This document shows, in pieces, positions 18,438 through 29,756 of a stretch of 64,000 nt of DNA (its first letter is position 1; each line of letters starts with the position of its first letter). A model generated the notes under the pieces. That model did no database searches and was not told where the DNA came from. It saw only the letters and a list, made by a program, of their open reading frames with translations. The position numbers and the translations under genes were made by a program. The stretch is from JANQGG01 sp964642175 (GTDB lineage: Bacteria; Bacteroidota; Chlorobiia; Chlorobiales; Chloroherpetonaceae): contig CAZXOK010000006.1 of the NCBI GenBank assembly GCA_964642175.1, positions 1-64,000 on the forward strand, written 5' to 3'.

Positions 18438-20276
18438 CTATTTCATCAGGATCATCTGCCTGCTTTTCTGGTAATTAGGCGTGCTAAGGCGGTAAAAATA
18501 AATACCGCTGGAGAGCTTGGAGCCGTCTATGGTTATCGAGTGCTGGCCCTTGTTTTGGTAGGCGTCGAACAAAGTTCCGACTTTTCGGCCCATAATATCA
18601 AACAAATCCATCTTAACAATTGAACTTTTGCCAATATTGTAAAGAATGGTGGTGGATGGGTTAAACGGATTCGGGTAGTTTTGCTCCAGCGCGTAATAAT
18701 ATATCGTCCCCGGTGTTTCGTTATTGTAGTCGTAACGCATCACCACTTTACCCGGATACTCATGGCTGGCGCCACTGAAATCGACACTTTTTAACCTGTA
18801 AAAATACTCCGAGTCCGGGGAAACCGTTTTATCGCTGTAGGTGTAGGTTTTGGCTGAGCCACTGGTGCCGCGCCCCTCCAGTGCCGGGGTTGTGGCGTAT
18901 GTAGCAATTTGCACGCTATCGCGTGTAAGAATAAACCCGGCGTTGTTGGTTTCTGAAAGGACCGTCCAGCTCAGTTCAATGCCGTCGGGACGCTGCGAGC
19001 CTTTGAATGTACTGATCTCAACCGGTAACGGGATCTCGATGCTCGAGGCTATTGCAAAATCAGAAAAACACTCCAAACCACGGATCACCATGTATGGCTC
19101 GCTGTGCTCAAGACTCACGTTAGGAATATCGGTCACATTTACCCAGGCACTTTCGGCGCTCTGGCGCTTCAGGACAAACAGGTTATTGAAGTTATCCAGG
19201 ATAAAAAAGTCCGACAGATCCAGCACAAGGTCGTAGGTCATACTATCTAATGTTGAGCTAATGGTCCAGTACTTAAATGGAAGCACATATCCGATTTCGG
19301 CGGGTAACGACCCGAAAGTAAAGGGGTTGGTGCCGGTTGTTGCTTCCAGAGAACCGCTACCGGTGCCTGAATGGCTATTGGATGATATATTTACAATTGC
19401 GCCGGTTTCACCCAGCTTAAACACACCGGTGGTGCCAACAGGAAACGAAGGGTTACTTACCGTATTTTGCTGCTCGCCGATAATGGTTGTCTCGTCCTTT
19501 TCCAGTGCGGTCAGGTAATAATTCTCAGGTAACATAACCAGGTGCAGGGGATTGTTGTAACATTTGAGTTTTTCAATATGCGTGTTCAGGCTTAGATCGA
19601 GCTGTTGCAGGAGATTTTCGTGGCAGTATAAAAATTTCAGGTTGGCGTTGGCCGAAAGATCAAGGCCCGCAATCTGGTTGTTATTGCAGATCAGCCATTC
19701 CAGCGATATGTTCTGGCCAAGCTCCAGTTGGCTGATGTTGTTTTTATAGCAGTAAAAGTATTTCAGGTTAACATTTTGCGATATATCGATCCAGGACAAA
19801 TTATTGCTGTAGGCCACCAGCCATTTTAACTTTGCATTCCGGGTGACATTTATACTTTGCAGTTGGTTCTGATTGCAAAACAGGATCTCCAGGCTGTCGT
19901 TGGCCGAAAGATCCAGATGTGTCAGATTGTTCTCGCTGCAACGAAGGTTGTAAAGCCGGGAATTGTTTGAAACATCAAGCTCGGTGAGACTGTTGTTTGA
20001 GCAGTACAGGATCTCAAGTTTAGTAAAGCCCTCCAGTCCGGTAACATCCGAGATGTTCTTGCGGTTAAGGTTCAGATACGTTACCGCATCCGGATCGGGA
20101 ACGATCACCTGCCAGGTTTGGTAGGCGGTTATGTTGTAGCTTACCCCGCTTTGGTTTTTGGCCTCAAGCAAGGCCGCCCTAAAATTGTCATCAGGTATAT
20201 GCAGTGTATCCTGGCATAATGCGGGTTTAGACAGCAGAATCAACCCAAACAGTACAACTCTCAGAAGCTTTTTCAT
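18438..20276 (-). CDS. Secreted leucine-rich-repeat protein with T9SS C-terminal signal
   Basis: 612 residues. Signal peptide at 1-21 ending PALC|QDT. Residues about 60-250 hold roughly nine LRRs of about 21 residues with the pattern L-x-x-L-x-x-x-x-N-x-L-x-x-L-D-(L/V)-S, many with a Cys at the strand (ILYCSNNSL, KYFYCYKNN, KFLYCHENL), typical of Bacteroidota-type LRR proteins. A beta-rich segment at about 270-500 follows. The C-terminus carries LEQNYPNPFNPSTTILY and ends SRQMILMK, the type A sorting signal for type IX secretion. It is intact, unlike its neighbours on both sides. Confidence 0.9.
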   Translation of the reverse strand: MKKLLRVVLFGLILLSKPALCQDTLHIPDDNFRAALLEAKNQSGVSYNITAYQTWQVIVPDPDAVTYLNLNRKNISDVTGLEGFTKLEILYCSNNSLTELDVSNNSRLYNLRCSENNLTHLDLSANDSLEILFCNQNQLQSINVTRNAKLKWLVAYSNNLSWIDISQNVNLKYFYCYKNNISQLELGQNISLEWLICNNNQIAGLDLSANANLKFLYCHENLLQQLDLSLNTHIEKLKCYNNPLHLVMLPENYYLTALEKDETTIIGEQQNTVSNPSFPVGTTGVFKLGETGAIVNISSNSHSGTGSGSLEATTGTNPFTFGSLPAEIGYVLPFKYWTISSTLDSMTYDLVLDLSDFFILDNFNNLFVLKRQSAESAWVNVTDIPNVSLEHSEPYMVIRGLECFSDFAIASSIEIPLPVEISTFKGSQRPDGIELSWTVLSETNNAGFILTRDSVQIATYATTPALEGRGTSGSAKTYTYSDKTVSPDSEYFYRLKSVDFSGASHEYPGKVVMRYDYNNETPGTIYYYALEQNYPNPFNPSTTILYNIGKSSIVKMDLFDIMGRKVGTLFDAYQNKGQHSITIDGSKLSSGIYFYRLSTPNYQKSRQMILMK

Positions 20277-20616
20277 GATAACTCAGGTGATGTTTCATGT
20301 TTATGAATTCTATCACCTCAAGTTTAACCCGCCACGCTTAGTATTGGCTAAGAATTACCTTGCTCCTAACTAAGCAACAGCGGTTTGAGCAACATTTTTT
20401 AAGAAAAGCAAAGGGAATGCGGTTTTAGGGATTTCATAAAATTTGGTGATCTCTATAATTGAGGAATAATAAAAACAGCTTAACCACATTCATCTTTAAT
20501 GTATAACAAGAAAATGTTAATAAGCATGATAGAACAGTAGTATTGAACCCAGAAGCGAATACAATTATGGGTTGTTGGTTTGTTCAGCCTGTAATAGTAT
20601 CACTAAACCCTCCGGT
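20277..20616. other. Non-coding gap
   Basis: AT-rich stretch between the start of the LRR gene and the end of the czcA remnant. It should hold the LRR gene promoter. I see no gene, tRNA or strong hairpin here. Confidence 0.4.
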
Positions 20617-23600
20617 CTATTGCTTAACCCGCAGTACCCTCTCTTCCATGATCTCGTAAATTGTTGGCAAAATCAAGAGGGTAAGAAGTATAGACGATAT
20701 AAGCCCACCTATCACAACCGTTGCCAATGGACGCTGGACTTCTGCACCGGCTCCTTGGGAGATCGCCATGGGTATAAATCCTAAACTTGCCACTAATGCC
20801 GTCATCAATACCGGCCTTAAACGTATATTACAACTGTTAATGATAACAGATCTTAGGGCTTGCGAAGGATTTTGCTTTCGTTGTTCATTGATATAAGAGA
20901 TTAATACCACACCATTTAAGACTGCAACGCCAAATAAAGCAATAAAACCGATCGTAGCTGTAACCGAAATTGGCAGATCATGCATGAGCAAGGCAACTAC
21001 ACCGCCAATGGTCGCAAAAGGTAAATTAAAGAGTATTAGGGCCACATAGCGGATTTCACCGAACATCCGGTATAGCAGAACAAATATGATAAATATCGAT
21101 AATGGTAACACAACCGCCAGCCTTGCCATTGCCCGTTCCTGGTTCTCAAATTACCCACCATAGTTAATCCAATAGCCTGGCTGAACGGTAATTTTTGATT
21201 CAATCTTATCTCTTAGCTCTTCAACATAGCTGCCAATATCTCGATTTGATAAATTGCATTCAACCACAAGTCGTCTCTGGTTGTTTTCATGGCTAACCTG
21301 CGCCGGACCTTCTATCATTTCAAACCGGGTTATCTGCCCTAAAGGAATCGAGCCACCCGACTGAGGTAATGGAACAAGAATATTTTTTAACATTTCAATA
21401 TCCTGGCGTGCCTGCTGGGCATATCTTACCAATACGCCATAACGCTCACGACCTTCAATCACCGAAGTGGCCACTTTACCGCCAATAGCTGTTTCAATCA
21501 CATCTTGAATATCTGAAACCTGCAACCCATACCTGGCTGCTTTTTTCTGATCAAGATGAATATTCAAATAGGGCTGGCCGGCTACCTGCTCAATCAAAAC
21601 AGAGGCTGTTCCATCAATGCTGTTGGCAATAGACTCTATTTGGTTTGCATACGATTTTAATTGATCATAATCATCACCAAATATTTTAACCGCCACGTCT
21701 GCTTTTGTGCCTAACACCAGTTCATTCACTCTCATGGCAATGGGTTGTGAAAAATTGATGTACATGGTTGAAGTAACCGGTTCAATGGCTTTGCGCATGC
21801 TGTCTTCAAGTGCCTGCTTGGTTGAAGCCGTCGTCCAGGTATCGATTGGGTTTAAAATCACAAAAATATCTGTTTCGTGAATGCCCATGTAGTCGTTAGC
21901 AATATCGGGACGGCCGGTTTTGGCAACAACCGTTTTTACTTCGGGGAATCGCTTGAGTATCGTGGCAATGGCCTCGCCTTTTTCAATACTCTCCGATAAT
22001 AAGGTTGAAGGTTTCATTTTGGCTTCAATTAGGGAATTGCCTTCATCAAGCTCAGGTAAAAATTCCTTACCCATAAAAGGGATTGTCAAAAAAGTGATGA
22101 TCATTAACCCGAAAGAAAAACTCAGCGATATGGTTCAATGGTTCATTATAAATTCAAGTACTTGCTGGTACCTTGGTTTTAGTAACTTGATCAGTTTGTT
22201 TTCCTTTTCAGTAACACGGCCTTTAAACACAAAACTGGCCAGAACTGGTACTGCGCCCAAAGCAAGGATCAAAGAACCAAAAATTGCAAATCCGACCACA
22301 TAGGCCATTGGAGCAAAAAGCTTACCTTCCATTCCCTGAAGGGTGAGAATCGGTACATAGACCATCAGAATAATCAGAACACCAAAGAAAATGGGGCGGG
22401 CAACCTCAATAGCACCTTCTTTGATCGTATTAATCATTTCATCATTTTCGTGATGTTCCAGCTTATGAACGATATTTTCCATCATCACCACAGAGCCATC
22501 TACCACCATACCAAAATCAATCGCACCCAGCGACATCAGGTTAGCAGAGAGACCTAACCAGTTCATCCCGATAAAGGTAAAAAACATCGAAAATGGAATG
22601 ACCGCTGCAACAATTAAAGCCGCCTTTAAGTTACCCAAGAAAACAACCAATACGAGAACAACCAAAAGACCACCTTCTATCAGATTGGTCTGAACGGTGT
22701 TGATTGTTCGAAGTACAAGATTGGTTTGGTCGTAAAAGGATTCGATTTCAATAACCTGAGGCTTTAGCATCCGGTTCATCTCATCAACCTTTCCCTGAAT
22801 ACGCTCTATCACTTCACGTGAGTTTTCACCCCTTAGCATCATCACAATGCCTGTTACCGCTTCACCTCTCCCATCTCGAGTAACCGCACCCTGCCGGATT
22901 TCACTACCAATACGAACATCGGCAATATCCTTTATGTGTAAGGATACCCCATCGTTACTTTTTATCAGAATGTTTCAGGTCTTCGATGGTTTGGGCCAGA
23001 CCCAAACCCCGGATAATGTACTGTTCATTATTATGTTCAATAAAATTTCCCGAACTGATCTTATTGCCGTTTTCAAGCGCCACATAGACATCTTTTAGGC
23101 GAAGATTAAAGTTTCTGAGCTTAATCGGATCAACAGCAACCATGTACTGTTCAAAACTATTGACTTCTGTAACCCCTAGGATGGTTTTAAGCTGTTGTTT
23201 TACCACATAATCCTGAATCGTGCGCAATTCCATTGCTGAATAACCCCGCCCTTTAACTTCGTACTGGTAGATTTCTCCCAACGCCGAACTTAAAGGCCCT
23301 ATGGTGGGTTCGGAAGAGGCCTCTGGCAAATTGCCTTTGATACTTTGCAGGCGTTCCATAACAATCTGGCGTGCAAAGAACGGATCAACCTGGTCTTTAA
23401 AAACAACCGTTACCACCGATAAACCAAATTTAGAAATGGAGCGAAGCTCTAACATATCAGGCAGGCCGTTCATGGCTGTTTCGATAGGAAATGTTACCAT
23501 TCGTTCGGTTTCTACAGGAGAATACCCGGTTACCGACGTGATGATCTGGACCTGGTTGTTTGTTACATCCGGCTGGGCATCTATAGGTATTTCCTGAAGG

Positions 23601-23689
23601 GAGTAGAACCCAAGAACTGCCAGAATAAATATCCCAGCGATCACACCAATACGTTCTCTGAGCGATGTCTCAATATATTTATGAAGCAT
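20617..23689 (-). pseudogene. czcA: CzcA/CusA-type RND metal efflux pump, broken in three places
   Basis: Four consecutive segments on the minus strand join into one RND pump of about 1020 residues: LRERIGVIAGIFILAVLGFY and PIDAQPDVTNNQVQI at the start, then GAIDFGMVVDGSVVMMEN, then the periplasmic part, and GFIALFGVAVLNGVVLISYI near the end. Lesions: a one-base loss at about 22968 (DLKH then ILIKSNDG in the next frame), TGA at 22135-22137 (likely from Arg CGA) and TAA at 21151-21153 (likely from Gln CAA in YGG-FENQERAM). The charged GMVVDGSVVMMEN motif in helix 4 marks the heavy-metal group. It is the last gene of a czcCBA order. Confidence 0.92.
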
Positions 23690-23755
23690 AAATCACGATT
23701 TGGTTTATTATTCCTTGCATGATGACCATTCTTTTGGCGCCTTAAAGCAATGGGG

Positions 23756-24919
23756 TTATTCATCCATTTCAGCTGAAGACAGTAAAGATTTCAGCTCATA
23801 TACACCTTTAGAGACTATCTTGCTTTCGCGCTTCAAGCCCCCTGTAATTATGGCATCACGTGTTGTTCGTTTTCCCACCTCTACAAAGTGTTTTTTTACA
23901 GTTGTATCTGTTGTTTTTACAAATACAAAAAAACGGCGACCTTCTATCCCGAGCGCACTTTGCGGCACAACAATCTCCGGAATTTTCGTTACAATATGAA
24001 TGATCATCTCAGCTTGCATGGCCGGTTTTATCAGACCGTTCGGATTATCTATAACTGCCCGAACATCCAGGGCTTTGGTATTTTCATTAATATTTGGGGA
24101 GATGCTTTCAACCTTGCTGTAAATGATATCATTTTGAATAGCCGGTAAACGGATTTCAATCTTTTACCCGGGCTTTACCTTGTCGTAATCGGCTTCAAAC
24201 ACACTACCCGTTATTGTAAGCTTAGACAAATTGATAATTTTAAATAAGGATTGCTCGGGACTAACATACTCACCCAGCACCACATCCATATAATCAAGAA
24301 TGCCCGAGATTGGTGCTCTTAAATAGACTTGATTGGTTGCTTTGAGTGAATTGGTTTTCAATTTTTTAATTTCACCTGGTGTAAATCCCATCGCAGCCAC
24401 ACGATTTTCGTTTGCTTCAAGGGTTGCTTTTGCAGTAATAAGCTGAGATCTGCTCTCTTCGTAGCTTTTCTGTGAGAGAATATTTTCATTTACCAGTGAT
24501 GAAACCCGGTTAAAATTCCTTTCGGCAACTTCCCATTTACTTTGGCTCTTTAGAAGTTCAGAAGTTGCAAACCCGATTTCTGCGCTTTCTATGATGGCTA
24601 TAGGTTGACCTTCCCGAACATATTAATGAATGTCTTTCAAAATGGTTTTCAACCGACCTGCTACTATTGGGCCCACATAAGCTTTCATGTTCGATAATGT
24701 GCTGAACCGGGCCGGTATAGCAAGCTCATAGGCCAATGGCTCAAACCGGATGTCGGTAAAACGGATATCATTCGATTGAATCAATTCTGGTGAAAGCACA
24801 ATCTCATTTTGACTTTCTGAATCCATCACCTCGGTATTACCCTTTGTTGAATCCGGATTTCCCTGGCAGACCCCCAGAAAAAAGATCACACAAATTAAAA
24901 TTAGACTTGCGGTTTTCAT
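23756..24919 (-). pseudogene. czcB: CzcB/CusB-type periplasmic adaptor, two in-frame stops
   Basis: One minus-strand frame, open except for TAA at 24623-24625 (between LKTILKDIH and YVREGQPIAIIES) and TAA at 24167-24169 (between DYDKVKPG and KIEIRLPAI). Both are one transition from Gln CAA. The pieces make a complete membrane-fusion protein: lipoprotein-type N-terminus (FFLGVCQGN), the barrel-sandwich half motifs, coiled-coil region (SYEESRSQLITAKATLEANENR), YLRAPISGILDYMDVVLGEYV and the C-terminal domain. It would link the RND pump with the outer-membrane channel. Its start codon overlaps the end of czcC. Confidence 0.9.
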
Positions 24920-26182
24920 TATGGTTTCTCCAAATAGGTTTTGATCATGCCGGTGGTTTTTAAAATGTCAATCCATGCAAGTTCTGCTTGATATTGATTT
25001 TCAAGAGCCAGCATTTGTGCTTTAAAATATTCTTGTTTGCTGTCTAAAAAAGCTAAATAATTTATCATTCCGGCATCCCGGGTTTTTTGAGCGGTTTTAA
25101 ACATCCTTTCGGAGAGTGGCAAATATTTTTCAATAGACGTGGTAAACTGCTCAACAAACGCCTTATATCGAGAATGTAAAAGCCTGGCATCGGTTTCCAG
25201 CTTTACCTGCGATTGCTGATAATGAAATATTGAGGCATTATGCCTGGCATTGGCCTGATTTATTCGGCTTCGGCCGCCAAGCCATGCCCACAAAGGCAAC
25301 GAGAGGGTTATCTCTCCTCCGGTATAGGATTGGCCGGCTTGAGCAGTGGGCGAAAAATTTTGCCAAAAATAAGCGATCCTGAAATCCGGAAAGATGTTTG
25401 TCCACGTCGCATCTCGCTCGCGAGCGTAACTCAACATATGTTCGTAAGCCGATTTCACACCCGGATGGTTGGCCCTGGCTTTTTTCAATACCTCATCGAG
25501 TGAAAACCGCGGGAATTGGTTTTTCAAAGAATCGGTCAGAATAATTTCTGAAGTTGTCGGCAATACCAGCAAATCTAAGAGGTGGAGTTTTGCCGCATTC
25601 AAATCTGATTGACTTAGAGATAATTCATTGTGCAACTTGGCAAGTTCGGTTTCGGCTCTTAGTTTACTCAACAGATCGGACTCACCGGCCTGGTATAATC
25701 GGTTCGATTTCCCGGAAAACTCCTCTGAGATATGAACACTCAAGGCCAGAATCATATTCTTTTTTTCTAAATACAGCAACCTGGCAAATGCTTTCAGAAC
25801 CTCTGAAGCTAAATCGTTCGTCTTTCCCTCGGTTCGAAACCGAGCAGCATTCGCCCTTGCGTTCTGGGTTTTTGCGTGATAAACTGTTGCGAGCGGAAAC
25901 TCAAAGGATTGAGCAATTTGCCAGCGTTTAAGTTTCTGGCTCGTGCCCGGGCATATCAGATGGGGTATTCTCCTCGTAATAACTGAGTTCAGTTTTTTGT
26001 GGTGAAATGATCTCTAATGTTTTTGAGCCTTCTGCATCCGAAATAGATTTTTGTGCTTGAAGGCTATAATTTCGCTCAAGGGCTTGTTCAACGGCTAACT
26101 TTTTGGAGATCAATTGCTGGGCCACTGTCTCCTGATATATGCATAAACAGATAATTAGAATGATAAGTCTTTTCATATCCAT
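24919..26182 (-). pseudogene. czcC: CzcC/TolC-type outer-membrane channel, frameshifted
   Basis: The first 84 residues from ATG 26182 carry a signal peptide (LIILIICLCIYQETVAQQ) and the start of an outer-membrane efflux domain (LAVEQALERNYSLQAQK). The frame then ends at 25928. The adjacent frame continues without a gap: KLKRWQIAQSFEFPLATVY, then helices with EVLKAFARLLYLEKKNMI, down to 24919. A single frameshift at about 25930-25940 explains it. Intact members form the trimeric export duct of CzcCBA pumps. First gene of the broken efflux operon. Confidence 0.88.
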
Positions 26183-26458
26183 TGGTAATGATTATTAATG
26201 CAAAACGTGATTCAGACTTGTTTTTATAAAAATACAAAAAAGGTATTCAGAACAGGATGTTACTCAGGGTTAGATTAAAAAACACAAACTAAACAATAGC
26301 GTCCTTTGCAAGTCTGCTGGCCCGGAAAATGATGTTTTTTAATTATCAACATGACCGGGTTTTTCAGGTAGTATTTACAGAAAAGACAACCGTTGAACCA
26401 GATTTAATTTGCGCTCCGGCAAAATGCGGGTTTAGATTTCAGTTAAGATGGCATTGGC

Positions 26459-27910
26459 TCACTTCCCGATACAAAACTTCTCAAAGATGTGATTGAGAAT
26501 ATCGTCGGTAGAAACCTCCCCGATGATGCCGCCGATCTGGTGCAGGGCTTCGCGCAAATCGGAGGTGATCAGCTCGGTTTCGGCGCCTTCACCGGCCAGG
26601 TCCCGGGCTACCCGGAGCCGCTCAATCGCCAGCCTTATTGCCTCGGCGTGGCGCTGGTTGGTAATCATAGCGCTGCCTTCCTGGAGCTTTTCCATCCCCG
26701 AGCCGAGCGACTTCATTTGTGCTTTCAATGCCGGGAAACCCACCCGGGTTTTGGCGGATATGGCCACAATCCCAATGTCTTCGTCCAGCCCGAGCGTATT
26801 GCCCGGATCCCAGTTCCCCGGTTTATCGGTTTTATTCAGAAGCAACAAAAACCTGGCCTGCGGGGCCCGCTCGCGGATGGCCTGAATTTCGCGGATCTCC
26901 AGTTCCGAAAGAGCGGTTTGGGCATCATGCACGTAGAGGATTAAATCGGCTTCGCGTATTTTTTCAAAGCTGCGTTTAATGCCCTCGGTTTCGATGGCGT
27001 CGTCGGCTTTTCTAAGTCCGGCTGTATCCACCAGGCAAAACAGCAAGCCTTCGAGCACAAAACTCTCTTCGATGTAGTCGCGCGTGGTGCCGGGCACATG
27101 GCTCACAATGGCCCGGTCTTTTCCAAGCAGGGCATTAAGCAGGGTGGATTTACCGGCATTGGGCCGTCCGATAATGGCTGTAGAGATGCCCTCACGCACC
27201 AGCTTACCCAGTTTAAAGCTCTCTTCCAGGGCCACCAGTTCGCCCAGCATGTCTTCAAGGTTACCAATAAATTGCGCCCGATCCTGAAACTCTACATCTT
27301 CCTCCGAAAAATCCAGCTCCAGCTCCAGCAGGGCACAGGCTTCGAGAAGCGACTGGCGCAAATGGCCTAATGTCTCCGACAGGTCCCCTTTCAGTTGCAC
27401 CATGGCCGAGCGATACGCCGCCTCGGTCTTGGCATGGATCATTTCGCCAATAGCTTCGGCCTGAACCAGATCAATGCGACCGTTTAAAAACGCGCGGCGT
27501 GTAAATTCGCCGGGTTCGGCCAGGCGGCAACCGGCTTCCAGCAAGGTCTGCAGCACGGTTTCGGTTACAATCACCCCGCCATGGCAGTTAAATTCTATGC
27601 TGTCTTCCGAGGTATAGGATCTTGGCGCCCGATAGAGCACCGCCACCACCTGGTCAATAATGTTGTTGCGCCGGTCATGGAGTTGCCCCACATGGGCCGT
27701 GTGTGAAGCAGCTTGTGAAAATGAAAAGGCCTGATCGCCCATTTTCCGGAACACCTTGTTACCAATCTCAAGCACGCCTTCGCCGCTGATGCGAACAATG
27801 GAAATTGCGCCTTGCCCCACAGGCGTGGCAATGGCCGCAATCGGCTCAAGTTGCCTTAAGTGTTTCTCAGGATAGGGTTGTTGCGCGTTGGGGTTCTTTA
27901 TATCCTTCAT
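26459..27910 (-). CDS. mnmE: tRNA modification GTPase MnmE
   Basis: 483 residues from ATG 27910; the frame is open to 28072 but the extra residues do not fit the family. The N-terminal folate-binding domain begins PIAAIATPVGQGAISIVRISG. The G domain carries GRPNAGKSTLLN, PGTTRDYIEE, DTAGLRK and NKTDK. The C-terminal Cys motif FCIGK is the MnmE end. With MnmG, also in this window at 51760-53628, it places (carboxymethyl)aminomethyl groups on wobble U34 of certain tRNAs. Intact between broken efflux genes and an exported protein. Confidence 0.97.
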   Translation of the reverse strand: MKDIKNPNAQQPYPEKHLRQLEPIAAIATPVGQGAISIVRISGEGVLEIGNKVFRKMGDQAFSFSQAASHTAHVGQLHDRRNNIIDQVVAVLYRAPRSYTSEDSIEFNCHGGVIVTETVLQTLLEAGCRLAEPGEFTRRAFLNGRIDLVQAEAIGEMIHAKTEAAYRSAMVQLKGDLSETLGHLRQSLLEACALLELELDFSEEDVEFQDRAQFIGNLEDMLGELVALEESFKLGKLVREGISTAIIGRPNAGKSTLLNALLGKDRAIVSHVPGTTRDYIEESFVLEGLLFCLVDTAGLRKADDAIETEGIKRSFEKIREADLILYVHDAQTALSELEIREIQAIRERAPQARFLLLLNKTDKPGNWDPGNTLGLDEDIGIVAISAKTRVGFPALKAQMKSLGSGMEKLQEGSAMITNQRHAEAIRLAIERLRVARDLAGEGAETELITSDLREALHQIGGIIGEVSTDDILNHIFEKFCIGK

Positions 27911-28130
27911 AGCGGCAGATCTATTTGAGTTAAGTGATTCATGTGATTGTGTCCTGAACGGTTTAAGTTCTGTAAATTTCAACACCGGGTGCCGGAATGC
28001 CTGGTTTAAAAACCCGGTCATGAAACCAGAATATAAGTTAACTTTCAAAGCCGCATAGGAACCAGGATCCATTTGGATATTTTTTTTGATGTGTCCATAC
28101 CCTGAACTTCAACCATTAATTGAATCACCA

Positions 28131-28937
28131 ATGAATACACAACGCGCCCTCCTCATTACCGGATTGGTGCTTATACTCATAACCGCACACTCAGCCATAG
28201 CCCGGCAGCCCAAAGCCATCTATTACCAGCTTACCTACCAGGCCACCGGGGTTTCCGGGCAGATTCTGATCAATGGGTTTGAGATCGCTACATTTAACGG
28301 CTCTCCGGCTGCCGGGGGCGCACCGCTTAATGTCTGGCTATTGGGGAAAAACAATCTGCAGATCAGGCTTAAAAAAAGCGCTCCCGGCAGCACGGCTTCT
28401 TTTACCTGCGGGGTATCGCGGCGAGTGCAGGGGGAAATTGTAACCAGCACCGATACCGGTACGCTGGTGTCTGTATCTGTTGATCGGGACAGCCTGAAAA
28501 GCACCGACTCGCTTATACTGAACAAATCCTTCAACTCAAGCCTGGATTTCTCCCGTACGCTTCAAGATGCCCAGCCGGCAACCATAACTGAGGTGCTCAA
28601 TTACGCGAAACACCTTTTCAGACTCTATCAGCAAAAAGACACCGGGGCGATCCTGCAAGAACAAGCCATAAAACTGGAAGATTATTCTACGGCTATTGGC
28701 GGTATGGACTTAAAGGATCAAATGCGCCGAATGCTTAACGAAGGATTGCTAAGAGATACACTCAATCCATTGAATTCCGGGGATCTGAGAGCCGTGGCAG
28801 TTGGGCCAACGAAAAGGATATGGCAGGTGTTCAATGGTATGAATGAGCTGATTTCAACACAAACGACCAATGGCAGTTCGTCCTCACTGCCGGTGTATAT
28901 TGGCAAGCTCAATGGCCGGCTGCAAGTTGTGCGCTAA
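28131..28937 (+). CDS. Exported protein of unknown function
   Basis: 268 residues from ATG 28131, chosen because it begins a normal signal peptide (MNTQRALLITGLVLILITA, cleaved near SAIA|RQ). The mature part starts with a beta-rich segment (YYQLTYQATGVSGQILING) which mentions an object with inserted Ser/Gly/Ala-rich loops (GSPAAGGAPLNVWL), then a helical middle (YAKHLFRLYQQKDTGAILQE) and another beta segment with KRIWQVFNG. I do not recognise the family. Divergent from mnmE. Confidence 0.6.
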   Translation: MNTQRALLITGLVLILITAHSAIARQPKAIYYQLTYQATGVSGQILINGFEIATFNGSPAAGGAPLNVWLLGKNNLQIRLKKSAPGSTASFTCGVSRRVQGEIVTSTDTGTLVSVSVDRDSLKSTDSLILNKSFNSSLDFSRTLQDAQPATITEVLNYAKHLFRLYQQKDTGAILQEQAIKLEDYSTAIGGMDLKDQMRRMLNEGLLRDTLNPLNSGDLRAVAVGPTKRIWQVFNGMNELISTQTTNGSSSSLPVYIGKLNGRLQVVR

Positions 28938-29048
28938 TATAAACGGTAATGGGCATCCGGCCTCAATAAAATCTGAAGACCCGTTTTTGGGAAATCCGGG
29001 CACGGGTGCTATATATTGAAAGATTCTAATCCTGGATTTTGATCATCT

Positions 29049-29717
29049 ATGAAAGCTGTTCCGTTTTATCCGAATCCCGACAATACCCATTGCTACCAGT
29101 GCTGCCTGAGAATGGTGCTGAAATACTACTACCCAACCCGAGAGTACAGTTGGGATGAACTGGATAAGCTAACCGGGAAGCGCTCATGGAAATGGACCTG
29201 GTCGTTACTGGGGATGGTTCACATGCAAAAGCTGGGCTTTGATGTGCGGTGCTGGGATTCATTCGATTATAAAACCTTTTCAGAAAAAGGGGAGCGTTAC
29301 CTGATCGAAAAATTCGGCATTAAGGACGCTTCGATCTTAATCTTCCATAGCGATATTATTTACGAACGGCAGGTTGCCGGTGTTTATGCCCCTTATATCA
29401 AAAAAACCCCGCCACCCGACTTCAGCCATATTCGCCAGCTTCTGGATGAAGGCTTCATTATCGTATGCGGGGTGAATTTGAATGCGCTTAACGCTCAAAA
29501 AGGTTACGCAGGCCATTTTGTGGTGGTTTATGGTATGGCCAATCAACAGATCTACCTGCACGATCCGGGCCCACCGGCCATGGCCGCCCGCCAGATACCG
29601 GCAGCCTTGTTCGATAAAGCCTGGTCTTACCCCACCGTGAACGACCGCACCATTCTGGCGTTTCGTCCTATACACATGCGGCCGGCTGCAACCACTGTTC
29701 AGACCCAACAGGCTTAA
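29049..29717 (+). CDS. Peptidase C39-like family protein
   Basis: 222 residues, no signal peptide. The N-terminal NTHCYQCCLRMVLKYY carries the candidate catalytic Cys before a helix, AGHFVVVYGM the His, and YLHDPGPPA the Asp, which is the order of papain-like C39 peptidases. Classic C39 domains remove leader peptides during export and are fused to an ABC transporter, but this one is free and apparently cytoplasmic. It lies 39 bases before mazG. The substrate is unknown, and it may bind rather than cleave. Confidence 0.75.
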   Translation: MKAVPFYPNPDNTHCYQCCLRMVLKYYYPTREYSWDELDKLTGKRSWKWTWSLLGMVHMQKLGFDVRCWDSFDYKTFSEKGERYLIEKFGIKDASILIFHSDIIYERQVAGVYAPYIKKTPPPDFSHIRQLLDEGFIIVCGVNLNALNAQKGYAGHFVVVYGMANQQIYLHDPGPPAMAARQIPAALFDKAWSYPTVNDRTILAFRPIHMRPAATTVQTQQA

Positions 29718-29756
29718 TCCTTTTTTTAAACACCTTAACTGAAACCGGATATTATC

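Noticed and set aside
17181..24919. In-frame TAG/TGA/TAA codons as pyrrolysine, selenocysteine or reassigned codons
   Set aside because: All three stop types occur at positions that normally hold Gln, Glu, Lys or Arg, frameshifts occur too, and housekeeping genes contain none. Recoding does not fit.
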